Of a stretch of 51,286 nt of DNA, positions 42,807 through 50,131 are shown in pieces. How positions within the stretch are numbered: position 1 is the stretch's first letter; every line of letters begins with the position of its first letter. The notes beneath the pieces are model-generated. The model saw only the letters and a program-made list of their open reading frames with translations, was not told where the DNA came from and did not search any database. Made by a program: the position numbers and the translations under genes. The stretch comes from Streptomyces canus (lineage in GTDB: Bacteria; Actinomycetota; Actinomycetes; Streptomycetales; Streptomycetaceae), in NCBI RefSeq assembly GCF_001514145.1, contig NZ_KQ948690.1:1-51286 (forward strand). The letters are read 5' to 3'.

Positions 42807-42816
42807 CGGCGAAGGT
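42807..42816. repeat. 10-bp target duplication, right copy
   Basis: CGGCGAAGGT directly follows the terminal CCCTG of the full IS and is identical to 40203-40212. Confidence 0.85.
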
Positions 42817-42960
42817 GAGGCCGATCCGCAGGTGAAGCCGCCAGGAGCGGACCTCCCCGCTGATCTTCTTCAGGTCCTCCTTGCTGATCGCGGGCAGGAA
42901 GTTGGTGAAGTTCTTCCCCTTCCTGCTCCGCGCTCTGCGGGCCTGGAACGTGAACCCGAG
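42807..42960 (-). pseudogene. Group II intron maturase, internal fragment
   Basis: The frame LGFTFQARRARSRKGKNF... FLPAISKEDLKKISGEVRSW...LTFA is the stretch of a group II intron protein just before the GIIM domain. It joins in frame to the fragment at 39967-40212 across the transposon unit. The upstream side is replaced at 42960 by an IS110 fragment, so most of the reverse transcriptase is gone. Confidence 0.85.
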
Positions 42961-43205
42961 GTCGCTTTTGCCCTCGTGGCGGCGCAGGGAACGGTCGGGC
43001 CGATCGACCTCGACGACACGGACGTGTTGGGTGTGCAGGTAGCGGGTGAGGCCTGCGCCGTAGGCGCCGGTGCCCTCGACACCGATGAGGATCACGGTGC
43101 CGTGCCGCTTCAGCCAGCTCAGCAGTTGCCGGTGGCCTGCCGGCGTGGTGGCGAACTGCGCGGTTCCCAGAAGCCGGCCGGCGTCCGACCCGGACGTCAC
43201 CACCA
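42961..43205 (-). pseudogene. IS110-family transposase, N-terminal fragment
   Basis: The frame reads GTAQFATTPAGHRQLLSWL... ILIGVEGTGAYGAGLTRYL... VVEVDRPDRSLRRHEGKSD, the DEDD-type N-terminal domain of IS110 transposases. It breaks after GKSD, where intact proteins continue toward the rest of the catalytic domain. Both ends are truncated. Confidence 0.85.
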
Positions 43206-43214
43206 GCACCAGGG

Positions 43215-43488
43215 CGGCGATGCCGAGCCGTCGGCCGGAGTCATCGACTCGCAATCGGTCAAGGCAGCCGACGCCGTCGGCAGAGACTCCCGCGGCTACG
43301 ATCCGGGCAAGAAAAGTCAACGGAAGTAAGCGATTCATCGTCACCGACACCCTCGGCTTACTGGTCGGTGTCACCGTTCTCGCGGCGTCGTGGCAGGACC
43401 GCGACGGCGCGAAGACTGCCCTGCTCGGCGTCTACCTGAGAACGCCGATCTGGTATGTATTCGCCGATCAAGGCTTCGCCGGCGTCAC
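43215..43488 (+). pseudogene. IS5-family transposase fragment with frameshift
   Basis: AEPSAGVIDSQSVKAADAVG in one frame continues after about nt 43314 in another as KVNGSKRFIVTDTLGLLVGV... WQDRDGAKTALLG... YVFADQGFAG. An extra A in a run (AAGAAAAGTC) explains the shift. The fragment stops where the TetR fragment begins at about 43489. Confidence 0.85.
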
Positions 43489-43890
43489 CTTACGCAGCTT
43501 CTTCAGATGCTTTCCGTCGAAGGAAACCGTGCTGCTGGACATCTACGGTCAGACGAACTCCCGCCTGATGGAGCTGATCGAGACCGCAAGAGCGCTGTCG
43601 TGCGATGGTGCGACGAATACGGAAAACTTTTCGCGGCGTTGCAGCCGATCGCCGAAAAATCAAGGACGGTGATGGCGGCCCTGCTGATCAGGACCACCGA
43701 CTGGGAGGAACACCTCGCCGAGGCGCTGTCCGTGCGTTTCCCCGGCCTTGACCCCGCAGACGCCAAAGTCTGGGGATACACGGCCATGGCAATGATGCGA
43801 CTGCTGCAGCAGAACGCTGGCAATGCGGGCACCAACTATGCGGATGCGGCGCGGGACGTCTTCAGCAGGTTGGAATCTCTCATGACCGGT
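43489..43890 (+). pseudogene. TetR regulator fragment, truncated by an IS5 remnant and frameshifted
   Basis: VTLRSFFRCFPSKETVLLDI is the end of a TetR HTH plus the start of helix 4. A shift at about nt 43590 carries the protein into the frame AVVRWCDEYGKLFAALQPIA... FPGLDPADAKVWGYTAMAMM. The first two HTH helices are missing, replaced by IS5 sequence. Confidence 0.7.
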
Positions 43891-43996
43891 CGGGACCGCT
43901 CAACCGGGTCCAGTCGGCGGGCGAGACGCGGCGGCTACTGTAGCTCGGCGCGGCTCGGCGGCGAGATCGAGTCCCCAGTGCATCGAGCGCGGCCTG

Positions 43997-44575
43997 TCAG
44001 TGCGCCTTGGTGGCGGGGCCGGCGCCGGCTTGGTCGAGGCAGCTCCGGAGTCGTTGCAGGTATTGGTCGAAGGACTCGTTGGCCGGCCAGGTCTGGTAGG
44101 CCGTGGAGACTGCGGCGAAGGCGAGGTTGAACTGCAGGGTGGCCGTGAGGGGGTTCGTGCCGGCGGTGCGGGTGGCGACCCAGTCGCGGAGGTCGGTGCG
44201 GAACTGTTCGCCGAGGTCCTGGGTCGACTGGGCGAGCGCGGGTGACTGCGCTTTGAGTCGGCGTTGCAGGGGCATGCGGTCGGCGAGACGTTCGTTGAAG
44301 CCGATCATGATCGCGGCCAGTGAGTCCCACAGCGGCTCGTCGGCGGGGCGCGCGTTCATGAGGGTGCGCCAGTGCTCGCGTTCTTCGGGGTCCTGGTCGA
44401 AGACGACGGCTTCCTTGCTGGCGAAGTAGTTGAAGAATGTCGCGCGGGAGACGTTCGCGGCGGCGGCGATCTGCTCGACGCTGACGGCTTCGTAGCCGCG
44501 CTGGTCGAACAGTCGCAGCGCGGCGGCCCGGATGGCGCGCCATGCGTCCAGCTTCTTTTGTTCTCGCAAGCCCAT
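43997..44575 (-). CDS. TetR family transcriptional regulator beside an SDR gene
   Basis: A 192-residue TetR protein. The HTH is at about residues 12-55 (AIRAAALRLFDQRGYEAVSV, recognition helix NVSRATFFNYFASK). It is divergent from the SDR at 44719, and the region between holds a perfect GGTCAGA-N5-TCTGACC palindrome. It probably represses the SDR and itself. Confidence 0.9.
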   Translation of the reverse strand: MGLREQKKLDAWRAIRAAALRLFDQRGYEAVSVEQIAAAANVSRATFFNYFASKEAVVFDQDPEEREHWRTLMNARPADEPLWDSLAAIMIGFNERLADRMPLQRRLKAQSPALAQSTQDLGEQFRTDLRDWVATRTAGTNPLTATLQFNLAFAAVSTAYQTWPANESFDQYLQRLRSCLDQAGAGPATKAH

Positions 44576-44655
44576 CGTGTCACCTCTTCCCGACGATCAT
44601 AACAGCAAATCATGGACGGCGTCTAAGTTTGATGTACGGTGATGAAGGTGCAGGC

Positions 44656-44674
44656 GGTCAGACCAGTTCTGACC
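44656..44674. promoter_or_regulatory. TetR operator GGTCAGA-N5-TCTGACC
   Basis: Perfect 7-bp arms (44656-44662 and 44668-44674) around CCAGT, 45 nt upstream of the SDR start and 81 nt from the TetR start. Length and position are typical of a TetR dimer site. Confidence 0.7.
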
Positions 44675-44718
44675 AGCGGCTTCAGCCGCAGTACGCCCGC
44701 CTCGGGAAGGGAAATGTC

Positions 44719-45534
44719 ATGAGCAAGGTTTGGTTCGTCACCGGGTCGTCCAAGGGGTTCGGACGGCAGTTCGTCGAGGCAGCACTCGACTGCGGGGACA
44801 AAGTGGCTGCCACAGCACGCAACACCGACACCTTGAGCGACCTGGTGGACAAGTACGGCAACGCCGTCCTGCCCCTGCAGGTCGACGTGACCGACCGCAA
44901 GCAGGTCTTCGAAGCGGTCGCTGCGGCGCACAAGCAGTTTGGTCGCCTCGACGTCGTGGTCAACAACGCGGGTTATGGGCTGTTCGGCACGGTCGAGGAG
45001 ATCACCGAGCAGCAGCTGCGTGACCAGCTCGAGACGAATCTGTTCGGTGTCTTCCACGTCACCCAGGCCGTCCTGCCGGTCCTGCGCGAGCAGAACTCGG
45101 GGCACATCATTCAGATCTCCACCATCGGCGGTGTCGCAGCCTACCCGTCGCTCGGCGGATATCACGCGTCCAAGTGGGCGCTGGAAGGTCTGACCGAGGC
45201 ACTGGCTCAGGAAGTCAGCGGGTTCGGCATCAAGGTCACCCTCGTCGAGCCTGGCGGTTTCGACACCGACTGGAGCGGCGCCTCGGCTGTCTTCGCCGAC
45301 GCCCAGCCGCAGTACGCGCCCCTGCACGAGGGCATGGCCGCGCAGATGGCCGGTGGCATCCCCAAGCCCGTGGGTTTCGGGTCCGCGATCCTCAAGATCG
45401 TCGACGCCGAGAAGGCGCCACTGCGCGTGTTCTTCGGTGAGCAGCCGCTCGCAATCGCCGGGCACATCTACCAGCAGCGCCTCGACGAATGGGCCACGTG
45501 GGCCCCCGTCTCGCGCGAAGCCGAAGGCAAATAG
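44719..45534 (+). CDS. Short-chain dehydrogenase/reductase (TetR-linked)
   Basis: A 271-residue SDR. TGSSKGFGRQF is at residues ~8-18, NNAGYGLFG at ~85, and the catalytic set lies in IIQISTIGG and GGYHASKWALEGL. The group is often annotated as oxidoreductase of unknown substrate and paired with a TetR gene. The truncated SDR at 40984 is a close paralogue. A G-rich stretch (GGGAAGGG) lies ~8 nt before ATG 44719. Confidence 0.92.
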   Translation: MSKVWFVTGSSKGFGRQFVEAALDCGDKVAATARNTDTLSDLVDKYGNAVLPLQVDVTDRKQVFEAVAAAHKQFGRLDVVVNNAGYGLFGTVEEITEQQLRDQLETNLFGVFHVTQAVLPVLREQNSGHIIQISTIGGVAAYPSLGGYHASKWALEGLTEALAQEVSGFGIKVTLVEPGGFDTDWSGASAVFADAQPQYAPLHEGMAAQMAGGIPKPVGFGSAILKIVDAEKAPLRVFFGEQPLAIAGHIYQQRLDEWATWAPVSREAEGK

Positions 45535-45540
45535 CCAACC

Positions 45541-45612
45541 ATGACAGCCGTCCGCATCGTCCTGGACATCCTGCTGGCCCTGCTGGTGCTCGCTACCGGC
45601 GCAGGCAATTAG
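45541..45612 (+). pseudogene. 23-residue N-terminal remnant of a small membrane protein (DoxX-like)
   Basis: ATG 45541, 6 nt after the SDR stop, encodes MTAVRIVLDILLALLVLATG and a short end before TAG. It resembles the first transmembrane helix of DoxX-type proteins, which frequently follow such SDR genes. The rest of the gene is missing. Confidence 0.5.
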
Positions 45613-45721
45613 ACGGACTTCGGGACTCAAGGTCGGATGAGACGGGCAGTCGGGTGCGCGACCCCTGAGGGGGGCGATAGCCGCTAACGCCGCGTCGCAT
45701 ACTGAAATAGGGCACGCATGA

Positions 45722-45784
45722 AAGCCTTATAACCGACCAGATCTATGTAAAAGCCCTCTCAAGGCGGTCGGTCTGATAGGGCCT
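45722..45784. terminator. Imperfect hairpin between convergent genes
   Basis: AAAGCCTTATAACCGACC pairs with GGTCGGTCTGATAGGGCCTT with a few mismatches, in the gap between the SDR side and the minus-strand membrane-protein gene ending at 45784. It is likely a two-way terminator, though the loop is long. Confidence 0.4.
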
Positions 45785-46404
45785 TATCGATACCACCACG
45801 GTGTAAGGGCACGCAGGTGTGCCCGGACGGCATCGATGTACGCAGTTTCGAGGGGCTGCAGCGCACTGAGATCGATCACGGTCGGCGGGATGTTCACAGC
45901 GGTGTCGGTCTCGATGGCCGGTGCTTCCCAGGCGGCGTGCATGGCTAGCCCCGCCGTCCTGCGCAGCTCCTGTATGAGCTCCGCATATGCGGCGCCCACG
46001 GTTTCTGACTCGATTTTCGTCCAGGCAAGGTGATACGAGAGGTTGGCCTGGATGTCCCGCAGGGCTTCCGACAGCCGCACCCTCTCCTCGGCCGGGGCAT
46101 CCGAGCGTCGGCGACGGATGGCGTACGGCATTTCCTTGTAGGCGCTGTGTGCAGCGAATGCCTCGGAGAACGCGGTCCGTAGCCGGTCAAGTTGCTCTTC
46201 ACGGCTTTTGCGTCGTGCGAGCCAGATGTTGATGGTCGCGGTGAGCATGGCGGCGAGGAACGCTCCGGACAGTACGGCCGACAGGACGAAGCCGGACTCG
46301 AGCGAGGAGGTGGTGGAGTCCGTTGCAGGAGGCGTCGACGGAACCACGGTGGTCGTCGACGTGGTGGGGACCGGTGACGGTACCGCCGTCTGCGCGGACG
46401 TCAT
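45784..46404 (-). CDS. Unrecognised one-helix membrane protein, candidate CBASS effector
   Basis: A 206-residue protein. Residues ~1-37 are rich in Ser, Thr and Pro. One transmembrane helix follows (~40-62, FVLSAVLSGAFLAAMLTATI), then ARRKSREEQ. By the positive-inside rule the ~140-residue helical C-terminal domain is cytoplasmic. I recognise no family. It is the last gene of the operon, 33 nt after the E2-like gene; the start is ATG 46404 because GGAGG lies 5 nt upstream. Membrane-linked effectors that permeabilise the cell are common in CBASS, so this is the best effector candidate, by position and topology only. Confidence 0.6.
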   Translation of the reverse strand: MTSAQTAVPSPVPTTSTTTVVPSTPPATDSTTSSLESGFVLSAVLSGAFLAAMLTATINIWLARRKSREEQLDRLRTAFSEAFAAHSAYKEMPYAIRRRRSDAPAEERVRLSEALRDIQANLSYHLAWTKIESETVGAAYAELIQELRRTAGLAMHAAWEAPAIETDTAVNIPPTVIDLSALQPLETAYIDAVRAHLRALTPWWYR

Positions 46405-46437
46405 GCGGCCCTCCAAGTCGTCATGCGGCACTACGTT

Positions 46438-46872
46438 CTACGTGCCGTGCGGCGCCTCCTCGCCGGGCCACTCGCCCGTACGGCGCCACCATTCTTCGCG
46501 CAACAGGTGGGCCACGACATGCCCCAGCAGGGCAGCGGGCCCGTCGCTGCGGGTCCATCGCTGTTCGGGAGGATCGTACGGAAACCACATGCACAGCGCG
46601 CGGTCGGAGTACCGGTGAGGAGACTCGGACGGCCCGTCGGTGTACACATACGGCACCTCGGGCGCCCCGGGGCTGAAGACGATCGAGACCGTCTGCTCCA
46701 TGACATCCGGTACGCGCAGCCGGACTGCCAGGGCGAAGCCGCCGCGGTGCCGATGCGGCGGACGGGTAACGCGGACCTGCTGGCCACAGGCGGCGAGCCG
46801 GTGTTGGAAGGCGATACGGGCCGCCGGCCTGGCGAACCAGGCCGGCCTGCGCCACGCGGGGCGGCGTGTCAC
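46438..46872 (-). CDS. Stand-alone E2-like conjugating protein of a CBASS operon
   Basis: A 144-residue protein. The diagnostic part is HRYSDRALCMWFPYDPPEQR (candidate catalytic Cys94) followed by LLGHVVAHLLREEWWRRTGE and the ending EWPGEEAPHG, as in single-domain E2-like proteins of short type II CBASS operons. No E1/JAB domain is present. The start is GTG 46872, overlapping the CD-NTase stop by 4 nt (GTGA). E2-like CBASS proteins attach the C-terminus of their CD-NTase to targets and raise its output. Confidence 0.8.
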   Translation of the reverse strand: MTRRPAWRRPAWFARPAARIAFQHRLAACGQQVRVTRPPHRHRGGFALAVRLRVPDVMEQTVSIVFSPGAPEVPYVYTDGPSESPHRYSDRALCMWFPYDPPEQRWTRSDGPAALLGHVVAHLLREEWWRRTGEWPGEEAPHGT

Positions 46873-47894
46873 GCGTGATGTCCGGTTTCGCCGAAGGCAC
46901 GAGTGGGCCGCACGGCGGCCGCCGCACCGCCGAGCCCGAGGGCCACCGTCGTGACGGGGGAAGGCCGACGCAGCGCGGAGATCTTGCCCGCCAGACTGCC
47001 GGACGCCGGGGCGTCGACGTACCGGTAGAAGACCCGCGACAGGGCCGACAGCACCGCCTCGCGGTCGTTGTCGTTCGCCAGCGCCTCGGCCACGCCGTCC
47101 GACGCGGTGCGCAGACGCCGGGCCGCGACGTCGCGCCCCACCAGCAGCTTCACGTTCGGCGAGACCCCGGCCGGGTCCCGCGTGGCCCCACCGGTCTCCA
47201 CCCGGAGTGCAGCCTTGGACAGCACCGTACTCAGAGCCTTCGCCATGCCCATCCCGGGCTCGACGAACTCCCACGCCCAGACCGTGAGGTTGTGAGAGGA
47301 GAAGCCCGGCTGACCGTACTGCTTGTTCCACGCCTTCAGCAGACGCACCACACGCCGTCGCGTACGCCGAAGCGACTCCTCCCCACCGGTGAAGAGCACC
47401 ACGTGACGCTCGGGGTCGGACGCCTCCCAGCTGTTGGTCTCCAGGTTCGGGATCCACAGCCCGGCACCCGCCTTCCGGGTGAGGGCGACGACCAGGTCCA
47501 CGGTCGGGTCCTGGCCATCGACGGGCTGTCCGAAGGTGATCTTCGGGCCGCGCTTGGAGGTACCGCAGCGGGCCTTCGGGTAGACCTTGCGCACCGCAGG
47601 GCCGAGCAGCGCGCACAGGTCATCGGTGATGTCGGCGGGCGTCTCGCCGCCTCCCTCGGGGCCCAGCTGCGGATACACGCGGCGGTCGAGTACGACTCCG
47701 CCGTCGCCGTCTCCGACAGGGTGGATGAAGGTGTGCTGGGGCAGCGAACCACTGCGGTAGGTCCGCAGTGCGCCCTGGAAGCCGATGGCGCTGGAGCGGA
47801 CCAGATCCAGGCGCGTCCGGGCCTCCGCCAGGGGCTGCGGATGTGCGTCGATCTGGCCGCGGATGTCGTTGAGGATGTCTTCGGTGTATCCCAT
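46869..47894 (-). CDS. CD-NTase (cGAS/DncV-like nucleotidyltransferase)
   Basis: A 341-residue nucleotidyltransferase. Active-site motif RSGSLPQHT (Gly49-Ser50) is followed by DGD (Asp62, Asp64) and a third Asp at 133 (PTVDLVVALTR). LLKAWNKQYGQPGFSSHNLT fits the helical OAS-like second half. The protein should make a cyclic oligonucleotide upon phage infection. The C-terminus ends GETGHHA, not in Gly. It is translated with the E2-like gene (4-nt overlap) but starts 160 nt after the peptidase gene, behind two hairpins. Confidence 0.85.
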   Translation of the reverse strand: MGYTEDILNDIRGQIDAHPQPLAEARTRLDLVRSSAIGFQGALRTYRSGSLPQHTFIHPVGDGDGGVVLDRRVYPQLGPEGGGETPADITDDLCALLGPAVRKVYPKARCGTSKRGPKITFGQPVDGQDPTVDLVVALTRKAGAGLWIPNLETNSWEASDPERHVVLFTGGEESLRRTRRRVVRLLKAWNKQYGQPGFSSHNLTVWAWEFVEPGMGMAKALSTVLSKAALRVETGGATRDPAGVSPNVKLLVGRDVAARRLRTASDGVAEALANDNDREAVLSALSRVFYRYVDAPASGSLAGKISALRRPSPVTTVALGLGGAAAAVRPTRAFGETGHHA

Positions 47895-47937
47895 GGTGGG
47901 GTTCCGTTCGGGTGAGAGGCGCCGAGCGCCACGCGTC

Positions 47938-47977
47938 GCCCGGGACTTCCCCGGGCGGAGCCGCCACTTGGCGGCTC
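47938..47977. promoter_or_regulatory. Tandem perfect hairpins upstream of the CD-NTase gene
   Basis: Hairpin one pairs GCCCGGG (47938-47944) with CCCGGGC (47950-47956). Hairpin two pairs GAGCCGCC (47958-47965) with GGCGGCTC (47970-47977) around ACTT. They sit in the only large gap of the operon, between the peptidase stop and the CD-NTase start. They may terminate or attenuate transcription, so the signalling core can be set separately from the upstream regulators. Confidence 0.6.
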
Positions 47978-48053
47978 ACCCTCCTCTGACGTCACACCGC
48001 TGAGATCGTCCGGGCCGCACTGGGATCTTCGTTTCGGGGAGTATCCGAACAGC

Positions 48054-49094
48054 TCAGGAGCAGTCGCGGCAGGTCGTACTCGTGCCCTCGAACCGTGACG
48101 GAGCCAGGACCATGGAGCAGCGCTCGCACGTACGGTCACTCCGGCTCCTGGCGGTCGTGCACCCGCAGTGCCCCTGCCCGCACCGCGGCTCGCCGCACTC
48201 CTCACACGCCGGCTCAGTGACCTTGAACGAGTCCCCGCACGTCTCGCATTCCCGCCAGGAACCGAACCGGGAGCTCTGTGTGTACGGGCGCGGCGCCGTG
48301 AAGGCACGCCATGCCACGCTGTCCTCCGCGAGCACCGCGATCAGGTAGTCCTCGTCGCACCATGCCGCCTGCCCGTAGAGCAGATCACTGTGGCCGCCGG
48401 AGCGGTAGACGACGTACGTCTTGTCCCGCTGGATCGTGGCTCGGGTGCGCAGGGCCGCGGAGACGAGCGGTGTCCGGGACTGGTCGGAGCCCCGGGCGGG
48501 CGGGATCATGCCCCGGGACGCGGCGAAGAGGACCTCACCCGTGGTGTCGAGCAGTACGACGGCGCCGCCACCCGCCAGATACCGCGCCGCTCGCACGCAG
48601 CACGCCTCACGCGATGCCTGGGACGTACGAAACATGGTGACGACGTCGTCTGCGGACGGACCTCTGCGGCGTACATCCTCAGGAATCTGGTCATCCGGTA
48701 CCAGGATGCGTGCCGCGAACGCGTCGCACGCCGCTTCCTCGAAGGCCTCCGAGTCCTCCCAGTCGAACAGTCGTTGGCCCAGCGCCGTGTCGGTCTGCTG
48801 GAGATGGTGGCCGAGCTCGTGCAGCCCCGTGAATCCCCGGCGCCGAAGTGAGCGTGCCTCCCCGACCACGAGGGTCGGGGGATCGGAGTCCGACCGATAA
48901 CTGCCGGCGACCGAACACCGGCCGCCGTCTCCCGCCTCGGCCTCCAACGACACCTGGATCTCCGTCCAGCGGTGCAGCTCAGCCAGCGGATCCGCGCGCA
49001 GTGCCTCCAATGTGCCGGGGTGAAGGCGCTCGACGGCTGAGATCATCGCTTCCGCCTGCCGAGGGGCCTCTTCGATGAACCGGTGACGTGTCAT
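48054..49094 (-). CDS. ImmA/IrrE-type metallopeptidase with GAF-like and zinc-ribbon parts
   Basis: A 346-residue protein. Zinc peptidase motif HELGH is at residues 92-96 with a downstream Glu in EEAACDAFAARILVP (~119). The middle (~155-275, GGGAVVLLDTTGEVLFAASR) resembles the GAF-like sensor domain of IrrE. The last ~70 residues are Cys-rich (CETCGDSF, CEECGEPRCGQGHCGC, CERCSMV, CRDC), suggesting two zinc ribbons. The start ATG 49094 overlaps the HTH gene stop by 4 nt. By comparison with the CapP-CapH pair described for CBASS, it may cleave the neighbouring HTH protein on DNA damage. Confidence 0.82.
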   Translation of the reverse strand: MTRHRFIEEAPRQAEAMISAVERLHPGTLEALRADPLAELHRWTEIQVSLEAEAGDGGRCSVAGSYRSDSDPPTLVVGEARSLRRRGFTGLHELGHHLQQTDTALGQRLFDWEDSEAFEEAACDAFAARILVPDDQIPEDVRRRGPSADDVVTMFRTSQASREACCVRAARYLAGGGAVVLLDTTGEVLFAASRGMIPPARGSDQSRTPLVSAALRTRATIQRDKTYVVYRSGGHSDLLYGQAAWCDEDYLIAVLAEDSVAWRAFTAPRPYTQSSRFGSWRECETCGDSFKVTEPACEECGEPRCGQGHCGCTTARSRSDRTCERCSMVLAPSRFEGTSTTCRDCS

Positions 49095-50047
49095 TTGTCC
49101 TCCGCGCCGTCTTCGCCCTGGAGGAATTGCCTCAGACGGGCATCCCAGGCGGCGGGCCCGCCGCCCGTCTGGCGAGCGGCCAGCGCGAAGGCGCCGTAAC
49201 CGCCCGAGAGCCGGGCCTGAGTTTCGCTGACCCCCAGGCGCTGGGCCCGGCGTACCCAGACGGAGCGCCACCGCGGGTGTTCTGCGACGAGCACAAGATC
49301 AGCAGGCAAGGGGCGGACCGTTTGGGCGATCTCCGCCGAGGGCAGTCCCGTGGCCGACGCGACCGTGTCGATCTGGTCTGGTGACAGCGGCGTCTTGCCT
49401 CGCAATAGTTTCATGGCCTGCGGCTGCGGCAGTTGCAAGGCCGCGCACAGCGCCCCCAGGTCCAGTCGGTCACCGAGCAGCGATGCCAGGGTTTCAGGCG
49501 GTTGCCCGTCCTCCTCAACAGGCAGGCCAGGCGCATGCTGCAGGTACTCCAGATCATCGGTGAGGGTGGCGCGCACCTCCGCGGCCGGCTCCAAGGAAGA
49601 ACGGATCGGCAGCCCCTCGCGTACTCCTGTCGGAACCGATCTCGACTGGCCTCGGGTCCTCGCTACGGTGAATTCCACAAGGTCCTCACCCCAGGCGTCG
49701 ACCACGCGTTCCAGCACACGTAGCGGGATGCAAGAGGCCCGGCTCGCCCACACAGTGGCGTTGACGCCGAATGCAGTCCGCGAACCGGCCACCACCACGC
49801 TGTTCTCGTCCTCACCCGGCGGGTCGATCGTGACCGGCACCACGCTTACTTCATGGGTTTCGACGTCCAGGATCAGCACGAGCATGCTGGTGTCCTCCCA
49901 GCGAGCCCGCCACACCTGACCGATCTCAAGCTCCACCTGAGCCGGATCACCGAACCGCTCTCTGAGCCCTGCCTCCGACAGGGCCTGCGGCGCACGAGCC
50001 CGCCGAGCCAGATCCAGGAAACGCTGCGGTACCCCCTGGTCACTCAT
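49091..50047 (-). CDS. HTH-containing probable repressor, partner of the metallopeptidase
   Basis: A 318-residue protein. Residues ~40-120 form a beta-rich part (GQVWRARWEDTSMLVLILDV), and residues ~205-265 look like an XRE-type helix set (LGALCAALQLPQPQAMKLLR, then LSPDQIDTVASATGL). The start is ATG 50047 with GGAGG 5 nt upstream; an ATG at 50110 lacks one. The 4-nt overlap with the peptidase gene matches repressor-protease pairs. The repressor role is inferred from this pairing, and the protein is much larger than known CapH repressors. Confidence 0.65.
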   Translation of the reverse strand: MSDQGVPQRFLDLARRARAPQALSEAGLRERFGDPAQVELEIGQVWRARWEDTSMLVLILDVETHEVSVVPVTIDPPGEDENSVVVAGSRTAFGVNATVWASRASCIPLRVLERVVDAWGEDLVEFTVARTRGQSRSVPTGVREGLPIRSSLEPAAEVRATLTDDLEYLQHAPGLPVEEDGQPPETLASLLGDRLDLGALCAALQLPQPQAMKLLRGKTPLSPDQIDTVASATGLPSAEIAQTVRPLPADLVLVAEHPRWRSVWVRRAQRLGVSETQARLSGGYGAFALAARQTGGGPAAWDARLRQFLQGEDGAEDK

Positions 50048-50131
50048 GGTGTCCTCCCGCATCCATCGACTGAGCAGGTCTCCACCATTGACTGACGTCA
50101 TAGCGCTCACGGTGTCCGGCCCTGGTCCTGT

